From Cucumis sativus (Eukaryota; Streptophyta; Magnoliopsida; Cucurbitales; Cucurbitaceae): a DNA stretch of 64,000 nt. The stretch's first letter is position 1, and each line of letters starts with the position of its first letter. The stretch covers positions 17,348,075-17,412,074 of the forward strand of contig NC_026658.2 in assembly GCF_000004075.3 (NCBI RefSeq), written 5' to 3'. The notes under the pieces were generated by a model. The model was not told the DNA's origin and did not search any database. It worked only from the letters and a program-made list of their open reading frames with translations. This document shows, one piece after another, positions 38,548 to 50,460 of this stretch. The position numbers and the translations under genes were made by a program.

Positions 38548-39606
38548 AATACCCCTCGGTTCTAGGTTCACCTTGTCCTCAAGGTGAAAGTCAGGGAATT
38601 GTTGGTTCATTTGGAAAACAGATTCCCAAGTTGCTTCACTGTCCGACAGCCCTTTCCATTTAATTAACCATTCATTTCCTTCCAATTCCTGATTCCAACG
38701 GACTCCCAACACTTTTTCTGGCCGTAATTGCAACTCAAACTCTTCCGTTAGTATAGGCTGCTGGTGTTGAACAACTTGTTGTTTACCCGGCTTCAGTTTT
38801 AACTGAGAAATATGGAATACATTGTGGATACTGGCTTTCAGAGGTAACATCAATCTATACGCAACTGCTCCTATTTCTTCAATAATTTTGTAGGATCCGT
38901 AATATTTAGGTGCTAACTTTTCACACTTCTTCCGAGCTAAGGAGCATTGCCTGTAAGGTCTCAATTTCAAGTAGACTTCATCTCCTACCTTAAATTTTAA
39001 CTCTCTTCGACTCCGATCAGCCATTTTCTTCATCCTGTTCTGGGCTACACACAGGTTTTCCTTTAAGGCATTGATGGCTAGGTCACGTTCCTTCAGCATT
39101 GTGTCAACCTCATTATTAGGAGTTTTCTTAAAACCATAGGATAACAGGGGAGGAGGGGGTCTGCCGTATATCGTCTGAAAAGGGGTCACTTTGGTGGACG
39201 CGTGGAAGGTGGTATTATACCACAATTCTGCCCATGGAATCAGTCTATCCCATTTTTTTGGTTGTTCATTACAGAAGCACCTCAGATAAGTTTCAAGACA
39301 TCTATTTACCCTTTCTGTTTGTCCATCAGTTTGCGGGTGAAACGTTGTACTCCTTTTTAGAATAGTCCTCATAGTTGCAAACAGTTCCTTCCAAAAATTA
39401 CTAAGAAAGATTTTATCCCGGTCTGTGATAATCAACTTAGGAATGTCGTGCTTGCTTACTATTCTGTCAATGAATATGGAGGCAACTTGTTTGGCTGAAA
39501 ACGGATGTCTCAGTGATATAAAGTAAGAATACTTACTCAGCCAGTCAACTACCTCCATGATCACATTAACCCCTCTAGCTAGTGGCAACCCCTCAATAAA
39601 GTCCAT
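38428..39606 (-). pseudogene. Gypsy integrase core plus chromodomain (pol, second frame)
   Basis: The frame holds the integrase catalytic core: VVDWLSKY with the first Asp, ITDRDKIF with the second Asp, and PQTDGQTERVNR with the Glu. It is followed by the GPY/F-type region (KYYGSYKI) and a chromodomain near the end (NEWLIKWKGL). It runs into the 3' LTR. It is separated from the upstream RT frame by a one-base shift near 39650, so the polyprotein cannot be made whole. Confidence 0.85.
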
Positions 39607-39617
39607 GGTCCAATCTT

Positions 39618-41474
39618 CTAAGATTCTATCAGGAATTGGAATTGGTTGAAGTACCCTAGCTGGCTTGGTCGCTTCATATTTGTTCTCTGGCAGATCTCGT
39701 ATTGTTCCACATATTTCTTTACTTCAGCCTTCATACCCCTCCAATATAGTTCTCCACTGATCCTCTTGTAAGTTCTTAAAAATCCAGAGTGTCCTTCGAG
39801 GATAGAATCGTGGAAAGTATGCAGGATCTTGGGTATAAGTGTAGAAGTTTGAGATACTACCATTCTTCCCTTATAGAGCAGTCTCCCTTTTTCCAATTGA
39901 AACTTACTTCCTTCGTCCGAATTCTTCTTCAGATTTTCTATAATTTTCTTAAGTTCAACATCATTCTCAACTTCCTTCTCGATTAGTCTCACATCAATGA
40001 TTCCAGTAGTTGTCAAGCTTTTCAGCTCCACTGGTTGATCCATTCTAGATAGGGCGTCCGCTGCCTTGTTCTGAAGTCCGGGTTGATACAAAATCTCAAA
40101 ATCATATCCAAGGAGCTTTGTCAACCATTTCTGGAGTTGGGGTTGTACCTCTCTCTGTTCAAGCAAGGATTTGAGAGCCTTTTGATATGAAATTATGGTG
40201 AACTTCCTGCCCAACAAATAATGCCTCCACTTTTGTACTGATAGAACTACAACCATCAACTCTCTTTCATAGATGGATTTGTTTTGAGCCCTTGTGGATA
40301 ACTTCTGACTGAAAAAGGCAATCGGATGGCCATTTTGAGAGATCACCGCTCCTAACCCTACACCAGATGCATCAGTTTCGATAGTAAAAGGAATGTTCCA
40401 ATCTGGTAAAGCCAATACTTGTAGAGTAGTCATTGCTAGCTTCAGATTTTCGAAGGCAGTATTTGCTTCTTCATTCCACTTAAAGGCATTCTTCTGTAAT
40501 AACTTGGTCAACGGTGCAGCAATCTCTCCATAACCCTTGACAAACCTCCTATAATATCCTGTCAGCCCTAAGAAACCCTGCAATCCAGATACATTCGTTG
40601 GTGGTGGCCAATTTATCTTCTTCTTGATCTTATCCTCATCGGCCTCAACTTCTCTTTTGGATATCATATGCCCCAAATACTGTATTTGAGAATGGGCTAT
40701 AACGCATTTTTTTTTGTTAGCAAATAGTTGGTTATCCTTCAGAACATTGAATACCATGCCCAAATGCTTTGCATGTTCATCTATATCCGCACTATAAACC
40801 AGTATATCATCAAAGAACACCAAAACACAGCGCCGAAGGAAAGGCTTAAATACCTGGTTCATCAGAGATTGGAAGGTTGTCGGGGCATTCGTGAGACCAA
40901 ACGGCATCACTAGAAACTCATAGTGCCCTTCATGTGTGCGGAATGCTGTTTTCTCCACATCTTCCTCTTTCATTCTTATCTGGTGATAACCAGATTTCAG
41001 ATCTAATTTTGAGAAAACCGTTGCCCAATTCAACTCATCTAATAATTCCTCTATCACAGGAATTGGGAACTTATCCGACACTGTCAACTGATTTAACTTG
41101 CGGTAATCGACACAAAACCGCCATCCACCATCTTTTTTCTTCACTAACAACACCGGGCTGGAGTAAGGGCTATGACTAGGGCGAATAACCCCTGCCTGAA
41201 GCATCTCGACCACAAGCTTTTCGATTTCTTCCTTCTGCACATGTCCGTATTTGTAAGGTCTTACATTGATAGGTTTATGATCCGGTAAGGTTAATATTCG
41301 GTGATCAATAGCTCTTTTTGGAGGTAGTTTCTTTGGTGTCTCAAATATCTCCGCATAATACTTGAGCAAGGATCGGATCATAGGTAATTCCTCCTCATCT
41401 CCTTTTAAGCTTGTTCCCTTTTCATATTCATCCTCTACTCCCATCTCATTTCTTGAATTCCAAGAGAAAGCCAT
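39618..41474 (-). pseudogene. Gypsy reverse transcriptase, RNase H and integrase zinc region (pol, first frame)
   Basis: Open for 618 codons. RT motifs are readable: RFCVDYRKLNQLT (118-131), FSKLDLKSGYHQI, MPFGLTNAPTTFQ and the active-site FFDD (220-223). RNase H follows with the TDASGVGLGAV motif. The integrase zinc region has its two His and one Cys (EICQRTN), but the expected first Cys of the CxxC pair is Tyr. Soon after, the frame is lost. The upstream side continues as a few codons of the protease-RT linker (41475-41619). Confidence 0.85.
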
Positions 41475-41619
41475 GATCTTCTATATCCCACGTTTTCTCC
41501 AAGGTCTTCAAGGAACATTCAGCTTTAACTAAGGATGGATCTCCTCTTAACACAATTTGCTTGTCTTTTGTCCAAAAGGTCATGGTTAATGATGGCCAAT
41601 GTACCTTCATTGTGCCGGT

Positions 41620-41937
41620 TTTATTTATGTATAAATGCCAAAAAATACAGCAGAAGAAAATATAAAAATAAAGCAACAAAGATGATAATAACATGCCAAA
41701 CCTCCCTAGGAAAAGATAGTATTCCTTCCCTAGACGTAGCAGCCTCTACAGACCAAATGAAGACAAAAGTTAACCTAGCTCCCAATCCCGATAAGGCCCT
41801 ATTTATAGCTCTTCTCTCATTCCTCCCCGTGGGCCCCACTCTCACGTTCTTTTCCTAACATTCTCCCATTTTCTGCTGCGTGAGCTTTTACGCTTTTACC
41901 CCTCCTTTTGTATGTATGGATAATAGGGGGCCTTACA
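41620..41937 (-). repeat. 5' LTR of the gypsy element, truncated (318 bp)
   Basis: Starts TGTAAGGCCCCC (minus strand) at 41937 and matches the left LTR until 41620. There it passes straight into the protease-RT linker coding sequence. The final 71 bases present in the other LTR, and any primer-binding site, are absent. Confidence 0.8.
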
Positions 41938-41942
41938 TAGGG

Positions 41943-42245
41943 TTTGATGGTTGATGTCGTGTACGAATTGGAGGAGTAAAGTAAAAATCGTTCCAATGGT
42001 CTGCCGAGTGAGAGGTTGACCCTTGTTCACAATGTAAAGGGATGGTGAGAAAGCAATCTGGGTGAAATCAGATGGGTGTCGGATGATAGCCGTAGAATAC
42101 TTAGTGTCAGGAATAAAATTGGTTTGTTTTTGGTTAATAGTGACCTTATTTTTAGGAGAGATGGGAAACATCTGTGGATGGTGATGGGCAATTAAATAAT
42201 GAAAGCCAGAAAAATCCTGCAAATTGCTGCATCGTATCAATCCAT
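41943..42245 (-). mobile_element. Right flank of the split relic, probably the 5' part of the LINE
   Basis: A minus-strand open stretch ([20 protein letters not shown] onward, 114 codons) lies directly against the gypsy element's 5' LTR. It reads toward the LINE endonuclease on the far side. I cannot name a domain in it. Assignment to the LINE is by continuity and orientation. Confidence 0.35.
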
Positions 42246-42289
42246 TGCGTTTACATTTTTTTAAAAAGTTCTTGAATATTTTCTTTTCT

Positions 42290-43475
42290 TAAAAAAATGT
42301 TTTTCGTTTTCCGAGCTACATGCACATTCACTATTGGACGTTTTCAAAGGATTCCTTTTTTAAAATTATACGATCAGGGACTTCAATGCAGCTTGCAGAT
42401 TTGGAGCTTATAGTCAGATATGATAGCAGTGAACAAGAAGCAGCATGGGCGGCTTGTAGGCGAGCTGCTTTAAATTGATTATTCTCATTACATATATTTT
42501 TAAACTACCATTGTTCAAGTTTTGCGGAATAATTTATATTCTGCTAGAAAGAATGTTATTCTAGATAGAAAAACAGTGGCACAACACACATTTAACATTC
42601 TTGATTTTCTTTTTCCAATTATTCAGATGTGTGAGCAAGCAACAGAAATTCGCAAGTCTAAGGGATCTGGCCTCATATCAAGAAGGGGTAGGACGACTTC
42701 TGGTTCCGGTCAGAATAGCAAATCATCAGTAGATGCACTATTGTCCCAAAGCAGCCCTGCTCTAGCCTCTCAGGTTGGCATGACCATCTTTTCCTGTCTT
42801 TCAATGGGGTATGCATAATTATAACTTGTTTTCAATCTGAAAAAACTTCGGTATCCTATCGCCTGAGCGCAGAACATTGAAACACCTTCAAAGATCTTTC
42901 TGATCAACTGTCTATGTGCCATCCAACAGCCATTATCTGGCCACGAGGTTGCAGCTGAATATGTCAAGAAACTTGAAGTAATGATAAATTAGTCACATGA
43001 GTGTGCTTGTTGAAAAGGAAGTTGATGCAATCTTATGAAGGTGCGGCTTATCTCAAAAGATGACGTATTTCCATAAAATCTCACAAACAGGCAATGCAAC
43101 GGGATGGACCGAGATTCAAGACACATCTCTCCCGCTTCACTTTCAGAGAGCTTGAAAGCTTTCTTTGGGCATGTTTTGGGAAGTGAGAGTTTCCTTCCTA
43201 AGTTTGAGCTATTACAGGTTCCTAAACTGCGAACGGAAGCCTGTGTTCAAGTGGCTCGATCACTCTCTGAAGCTGACAAACTTATATACAACACAATCAT
43301 GGATCCAAACAACAGGTACCCAGACCCCACTGCGTGCAAGGCATCCTCCAAACCAGATAAGAAAGATTTTGGGAATATAACTATAGAGATTTAATTGGTG
43401 ATATCATTGCATTGAATAGGTTGCTGTTTAGTGTTACTTTTAAGAGTCTAAAGCTTTAGATTAAATGGTTTTAAC
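42290..43475 (+). pseudogene. COG6: Partial, inverted COG6 pseudogene (exons 5, 10, 11 with intron flanks)
   Basis: DNA-level copy of COG6, opposite in orientation to the parent. It contains the end of intron 4, exon 5 (about 42392-42459), the start of intron 5, then jumps to the end of intron 9, exon 10 (42627-42773), intron 10, exon 11 and about 90 bases of 3' flank. Exons 6-9 are absent. Intron sequence is present, so it arose from genomic DNA, not from a processed mRNA. It is broken: the exon 5 donor is GC instead of GT, exon 5 has small indels, exon 11 gains a base that makes a TAG (near 42990), and a later codon is TGA (near 43036). Confidence 0.9.
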
Positions 43476-44590
43476 TTAATTCATCATTAATACACTAATA
43501 ATGAATAAAACTATAGGTTTTTTTTTTTTCTTTCCTGAAAAGAAGCTATACATTTAAGTTTATTTAAGTTGATTTAGGGTATGACCTAATTTTTAATCTA
43601 GGCTTAAAATATGTTTACTGTGATTTATAGTTTTGAAAAGCTTTAAATTGACATCACCAAGTGTCATCACTCATTACTAATGATTCAACTAACTAAATAC
43701 AAATATGTCTTCCTATTTCTATCTTACCTTTTGTCAATTAGGAAAAAAGACAGAATAATTTCAGCAACCAACGTGTTGATGAAAGTGAGAATGAACAATG
43801 CCAATTCGGCCAGAAATTATTAGTGTACATAAGTCAACCGTTACTATTTCAAAAGTCGATTATTGGCTCTTTTATTATGCCCACATTCAATTAAATGAAA
43901 TAGAAAGAAAACAGAGTTTTAAAAAATTATATAGTGAAATCTTGAACTTTAACAAATATATAAAATAATTAAATTCTAATCCAAAGAATTGAAATTGATA
44001 TAATTATTTGCTGATGGACTATTGACATAAACTGTTGGTTAAGGGCGTAAATTTAACATTCTAATTGCAATACCTTAACTAACTAAGGTTGGAATATTCA
44101 TTTAAAAAAACTAATCAAGGTTGGAACAATAATTTAAAAATAACTAAAACAGTGAAGAAGACATTGGTGACCATGGAAAGAAAATTTTCATTTTGGTACC
44201 AACATTATCTACGTGGAACAAATTTGGTAGGTTTTAAACTTTGAACTCACGACAACTATTAGTATACTAATAATAATAAATCTTAGCTGGACGACTATAA
44301 AAAGTAAATTACAAATTTATCTATTGCTTAAAGAAATTTAATTAAATGAATTAAAATATAAGAATTTAGATTATATAAAAATTCGAAAAAAAAGTAAGCA
44401 TGAAGGTCTGATTTTAAAATTTAAATACATTTTAAAGTTTAATTTTGAATTTTGGAAGTCTAAGAATATAACTTAAACAAAATCGTTAGAATTCTAAGAA
44501 CGTAAATAACAAAAAGTATATATAAATAGTAATTAACGAAAATAATCACATTAATTACGGGAATTAATTTACCGTAAACTCCAAGAGATG
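43476..44590. other. Intergenic, AT-rich
   Basis: No coding potential, only short AT-rich frames. It leads to the WAT1-related promoter and leader (about 44590-44761). Confidence 0.5.
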
Positions 44591-44761
44591 AAATTCTTCA
44601 GATTTGATGCACAGCCAAACACCATCGACCAAACATGACAGTCAACTGAACGCCATCGTCGTCTTCTCATTTTCTCTCCATTTCATCGCTCCATTCAATC
44701 TCTCTTTATAAGGAACTGGATCGGAATTTGATCCTGTCGTCGACGCCCCACGGCGAGAGGG

Positions 44762-47700
44762 ATGGCGGCAGCGGTCGGAGGAGTTAGTGTTAACGGCGCC
44801 GGTTTGATGATCGGCGGTGGAGATGTCTCGAGGGCGCATGCGGCTATGGCTTTGGTGCAATTAATTAATGGAGGTTACCATGTTATAACCAAAGTTGCCC
44901 TCAATGTTGGGATGAACCAGCTCGTCTTTTGTTTGTTCCGTGACTTGTTGGCTCTCGCGATTCTTGCCCCTGTCGCTTATGTTCGGGAGAAGTATAGTTA
45001 TCATCTCTCCCCATTTCTTGAAATTAGTTGTTTGTGTTTTTGTGGGCTTGTCTGATCGTCGTTTTCATCCTTTATAGTTCGTTTCGCTTCTGCTTCTTTG
45101 TAGTTTTTGTATAGCGTTTTTATGGCGTCATTTGATTCTTAGGATCATTCCTGTTTGTTTGTATGTTGAATGTTATCATTTATTCCTTCTGCTACTTTCT
45201 GCATTCGATGGAAGATGAAATTTATGGATCGTGCAAGTTTGAATACGTAGGTCTTTCTTACTTTCGACTTTTCTTGATTTCGTACGGATTGCTAAAGACT
45301 GCTTCTGGTTGTATTTAGGGCTTCTTTTAAATTGCTTCAGGCTATGATCGGTTTTATTCTTCAATTTCACGTTGACTTTTGAGTTGGAATCAATTTCGTT
45401 ATCTTCTGTCTGACATAAACAAAGTGATTAATACGAATCTTTAGAACTTGTAGAATTGCCATAGATTCGGATCTTTATGGTTTATGTATGGGTGGATGAC
45501 AAATTCGATTACTGTTTAATATTGAATGTTGCAATGTTTGATGTATGGGTATTTCGCAATCATGGATCGCTTCCTAAAAGCATGTATTTGAAGACTTTAA
45601 TCAATTATACCTCCACAACTAAGACGTCTACACATTCATTTAAGTCGGAGTTCAAATCCTCGTCTTCACATTTGTTTTATAAAATTCCAACCAACTGTGT
45701 TTCTCATATTGTACAATCACTCATATTCTATTAATGTTTGTCTCTTATCATCGGGGTATGGACATTTTAACATCCCATGTTTTTTTCTCTCTCTTCCCTT
45801 TCCATCTACAGGAGGATTCGTTTGCCCATGACTCGGGACCTTCTCATATCGTTCTTCGTTCTTGGTTTAACTGGGTGAGGTTATATACTGTTTGTCATAT
45901 TCTGATTTTGTTCTGTACTGTTGTTCATCGTACTAATTACTATTGATAAATGGGAAATAAGTTTTTATTGATCTGGATAAACATTCTATTTACTACACCT
46001 ATCTTCTTGTGGTTAGGATTTTTGGTAACCAGCTTCTCTTTCTTGTTGGACTTGGCTACACTAACCCAACTTATGCTGCTGCCATACAGCCTGCCATTCC
46101 AGTTTTTACATTCCTTTTTGCTGTTATGATGGGGTTAGTTTGGTCTACTATTGTTCAATTTCGTCATTTTACTGAATATTTTAGTTAGTGCCTTTTGAAG
46201 TTAGATAGATATATGTTCCTTATTTTATATTAGATCTTGACTTATTTATGCAGCACAGAGTCTGTTAACTTACTCAAACTGGAAGGACAGGCAAAGGTTG
46301 GAGGCACACTTGTTTGTGTCTCTGGTGCGATAGTGATGGTTTTATTCCGAGGTCCAGCTTTGATTGGAAACACTGAATCTGATCTCATGTCACATAATGA
46401 GATAAGTGCAAGGGGCCAGCCAGAGCCTGCTGGATGGTTAATGTCTAACTTTCTGGAGTATGGATTGGACCATTTTCATGTTGGGGTTTTATGCTTGATA
46501 GGAAACTGTATGTGCATGGCTGCTTTCTTGGCTATCCAGGTACTTCACTGACAGTACATTTTCTGATAATGGCTACAGCATTTTTTCCTAATTTAAATTA
46601 GCACTTGATGAAAAATGTCCAGGTTCTTTTGTTGTTTGGTTTTTGCAAAAGTGTTTGACATGGATTTTTGGAAGTAGAATATAGGGGTAAAAGGAGATAT
46701 GGATCCCAGGTAGATCTTATTTTACCGAACTGCAACAGAAGGAATCAATTAATAACGAAATGCAGTGTCAGTGTGTCAGTAATGGGTTCTCGAGCAAAGG
46801 TATATTGAAGCAGTACAGGGAAATAATAAAAGATGAGAGATTAAAATGTTATTTTGCCAGGAAAATGTTTTTTTTTTTGGAAACATATGTTCAGTGGCAA
46901 CCGAGAACGTCGTTCAACTATCTTCTCATTTGGTTTTTCTTCTAGTTAATTTTTAATATGTTATAGCAGGTAATAGCAATTGGAATTCAGTGCTATCGTT
47001 GATATAAATTTAGAAACTATTAAATGAATATAGAGATTGATGTTGACGCCGTGGAACTCTATCAGAATATTTTAAGCCTATATGTATATTAGTAATTAGT
47101 CAAGGGATTTTGTCATAGAATTTTGGTTAGAAATTGAGGTTATTGGAATGAGGAAGGTAGACAGTATTTTGGTGAGCGATTTAGGGGTTGAGAGAGATCT
47201 CAAGATGGGGAAAGTCCAAGTAATCTCAAACACTTGGTTTATATTGTAATAACATTATCATTTATCTTTATTATTTTTGGATTTTATCATATTCCTAAAC
47301 AATTTTATTCTTCATTTTATGGTCAGCAATGTTTAAATTTTTTATTGTACAGGCACGGGTTTTAAAGAAGTATCCTGCTAATTTGTCGGTCACGGCATAT
47401 TCGTATTTATTTGGTGTTATATTGATGGTCATCACATCTTTCTTTATGACCAACGAATCAACAGACTGGAACTTGACACAATCAGAGTTTTTTGCTGTTC
47501 TTTATGGTGTAAGCTTTCATACCACACCCTTTCTTGAGTATTTACTTCAAAACATTTGTTGCTTGTGTAAAGCTTTACAGAATTCAATTCCTTTGAAAAT
47601 TTCGAGAATCTCCTTTCCTCTCCCATCAGATATTTTCTGAATGATGATATCAATATGCTTGTGGTTTTCACCTTCACACTTAAAAAGAGAAACTGCATTA

Positions 47701-48476
47701 TATTCCTATGATCTATCTCCATAAGGCATGAACTATGCAAGAAGAGAGAAGTTTTGTTTCATGCGAGCTCATCTGCTCATGAGATTGGGATTTAATTTTA
47801 GGTTTGGTGTTTGATTTTCCTCTTTACACCTGACTTGTGCTTTTGTTCACTAGAGTTGAAAACTTGAAAAACGAAGTCAAATGGGCTGAAACCGTTTTAA
47901 GTATTTGCAATACAGATTTCCGTGTAATTAGGTACCGATATTTAAGTACTTGAAAGTTTTAACAAGAAGAGTGACTCGACACTTTTGCTACACCGTTGAT
48001 ATCGGAAAAAAAGGTTATGAGAATCAATTTTCTTTTCACAGGGAGTTTTTGCATCTGCTATCAATTATGGACTCTTGACATGGTGCAATAAAATATTGGG
48101 ACCTGCATTGGTCGCTCTGTACAATCCACTTCAACCTGCAGCATCTGCTCTGCTATCAAGAGTTTTCATAGGAAGCCCTATTTATCTTGGAAGGTTTGCC
48201 TCGATTTTAATTACATATTATACATTTACTTCATAAATTTGATGTTATTATGTTTGTTTTGTTAACAGTATTTTAGGGGGATCTCTCATAATTGCCGGTC
48301 TTTATTTGGTTACTTGGGCGTCGCATAGGGAACGACAAACGACTACGGTATTGCTACCGCATTCAACCAGGTCCTCTGAGCCACTTATTCACAAAGATTC
48401 ATTGACTAACAAGTTTGCCTATCAAATAGGACACATTTTCTCAGGGTCTGCTTCATCGCCCAAGTCTGTAGATTAG
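44762..48476 (+). CDS. WAT1-related (UMAMIT, nodulin MtN21/EamA) transporter
   Basis: Integral membrane transporter of the plant WAT1/UMAMIT family, whose members move amino acids or auxin; substrate here unknown. Seven exons, 44762-44991, 45812-45874, 46017-46133, 46254-46539, 47353-47508, 48042-48193 and 48269-48476, give 403 residues with all phases consistent. Two EamA units are recognisable. The first contains [20 protein letters not shown] with [10 protein letters not shown], the second [20 protein letters not shown] with [12 protein letters not shown] and [16 protein letters not shown]. About ten membrane segments are expected. A longer hydrophilic loop (about residues 170-200) lies between the halves. 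It looks closest to the At5g45370/At4g19185 subgroup, from memory. The N-terminus is Gly/Ala-rich; the ATG at 44762 is the first after an untranslated leader. Confidence 0.9.
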
Positions 48477-50460
48477 ACCGAACTTCTGATGGGATTTTTG
48501 ATGTAAAGTTCACATTTCAACTTTTTCAAAAGGGTGGCCTCAACATAAGTGAGGTTTTGATTATAAAAACCTTCATCTCTTAAAAGTTACCAATGTTGTA
48601 ATTTTCCAATGGGATTACATGATTCATTATTCTGCCTGTTCCTTGTATTGTTAACATATTTTTGCTGAATAATAAACTATCTCAGAGGTCCAAATATAAT
48701 AGAGCAATGTTATTATATCAATTAGATTCAAGTGTATTTCCTTTTTCAGCCCTTTCCTATGCTTTTGTTGAGGTGAAATAGGCAATAAGATATTGTAAGT
48801 TGCAAGTGGTAGATTTGTTTTGTTTCTATGGTGCATAAACTGTCCATCCCATTTGTGGTTTAAAGAAACTATTGAAAGTTAGAACGTGGAAAAGAAAATT
48901 ATTATGGAAATGACAAAGGGCAACCTCGGGTTCCCACTCATAGAAATGAAAAAAATTGGTTAGAGAACTTAAAATAAATGTGCATGTTATGCAGGGATAT
49001 TAGTGTTTACTTGTAGTGTTTCATGTTTGTACGCTGAAATCGAATGGTTTTGATCCTTTCTATAGGTGAATAAACATTGGATGCCATGCAACTCTAATAT
49101 CCCTACATATCTTACCATGTTAATACAGTTTCGATTTTATCATTTTTTTTTTTTTAAGTTTCAAAAGCTTAAATCGACGGATCCATCGACGAACCGTCGA
49201 TTTGTACTTTTTCATGATCAAAGTTGATTTGAATATTTACTAACTAACCAATAGTTAGTTTGATGACAATTAGGTCGAAAAACCAAGTCCGACTAACCGA
49301 TTCTCACCCCAAGACCACCAAATTTCTAGTCACCAAAAAGTGGGTTTGGAGGTACATTTTAGATTCAACAATTATGGCTTACAAATTATTATTATGGAGA
49401 GTTGGATTACAAGTTAGGACTGTTTTATTCCACTCCTGGACCAGTTGTGCCTCTATCTTACATATTGTATTAGTTGACGAATTGTACTTATAGGAATAAT
49501 TTTAATTCTTTTGTTTGGGTAAAACATTCTGTTAATGATTAACGTTATCTTAGAGCATGAATGGACACCTTCTTTTTATTTATTATTATTTCAATAAATA
49601 AATGAAAAATTGTTTTGCTGATTGAATATTCTTATTTAAACTTATTCCCTTGTGCTAATTCGGTAAAAGAAATGTTGCATTCTAGTTTGAATTTTCAAAG
49701 TTCTATTTTTGAATCTATGAACTTTTGTAATTTTTTAGTTTTTCTTTCAAAACCTTTTAAAATAATCACTTTGATTTTATTTTAATTACCTTTTAATCCC
49801 CATATTTTTAAAATATGTGTTTAGTCCTTTAAGTTTTTAAAATATATATTTTATTCCCTTGGTTTGTAAAATTATGTTTAGAAGGTCCTTTAAGTAGTTT
49901 ATTATTATTATTATTTTAAATGATTAGACATTTGAAGTATAACTTTTTTTATGAACACCATTCTCTTCTCTATAAATTTACTTTTCAAATATTAGATATC
50001 GTATGATTATTTTTAAAATTTTGAAAATAAAAATCTCACAAAGAAAAAACTATTTAAAAGTGTATTCTTTTCGTTTAATTTTAATAATTTATTCTCAACT
50101 ATGTGCACTAAAACTTAAATCATTGCTAACAGGTTTTCTTTTTTTGGAAAAGGTCCTAATAGTTAAGTCCTATCAATTTACCTATTTGCTTTTATATATA
50201 TATATATATTTTTTTTTTAAATGGCTATTAACCTCTTTTGGTTCATTTCTCAACCTCCAAGTACAATGTCAAAACAACTCCATAAACAAAAAAAATATTC
50301 ACAATGCTTTTGCAATTAATTTTTTTAAAATATTATTTTTGCAATTAATTTTTTAAAAATATTCCTTTTGCAATTAGTTATCATTGAAAAATTGAAGCTT
50401 CATTATTATTTTAAACAAATTAATACTTCGCTGTCACTAAGCTTATGATATGAACAATTG
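48477..50460. other. Intergenic, AT-rich
   Basis: Starts with the WAT1-related 3' UTR. Around 49760-49890 are words (TTTAGTCCTTTAAGTTTTTA, TTTAATCCCCATATTTTTAA) typical of the dispersed AT-rich repeat family seen elsewhere here. No gene is supported. Confidence 0.5.

Larger units (their letters stand above)
38159..41937 (-). mobile_element. Truncated Ty3/gypsy chromovirus-type (Reina-like) LTR retrotransposon
   Basis: Minus-strand element of 3.8 kb with two LTRs. The interior keeps the tail of protease, reverse transcriptase, RNase H, integrase and a C-terminal chromodomain (LIKWKGLSDSEATWE). Chromodomain plus short LTRs points to the Reina branch of chromoviruses, an inference. Gag, the primer-binding site, most of protease and the last 71 bases of the 5' LTR are missing, lost in one deletion ending at about 41619/41620. 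Low LTR divergence argues for recent insertion. It sits inside an older LINE relic. Confidence 0.85.

Noticed and set aside
42522-42818. 98-codon open frame as a separate gene
   Set aside because: It is the exon 10 copy of COG6 with read-through of retained intron sequence.
49260-49493. 77-codon open frame between WAT1-related and TCHQD genes
   Set aside because: No domain, no leader or splice context, and AT-rich repeat words around it.
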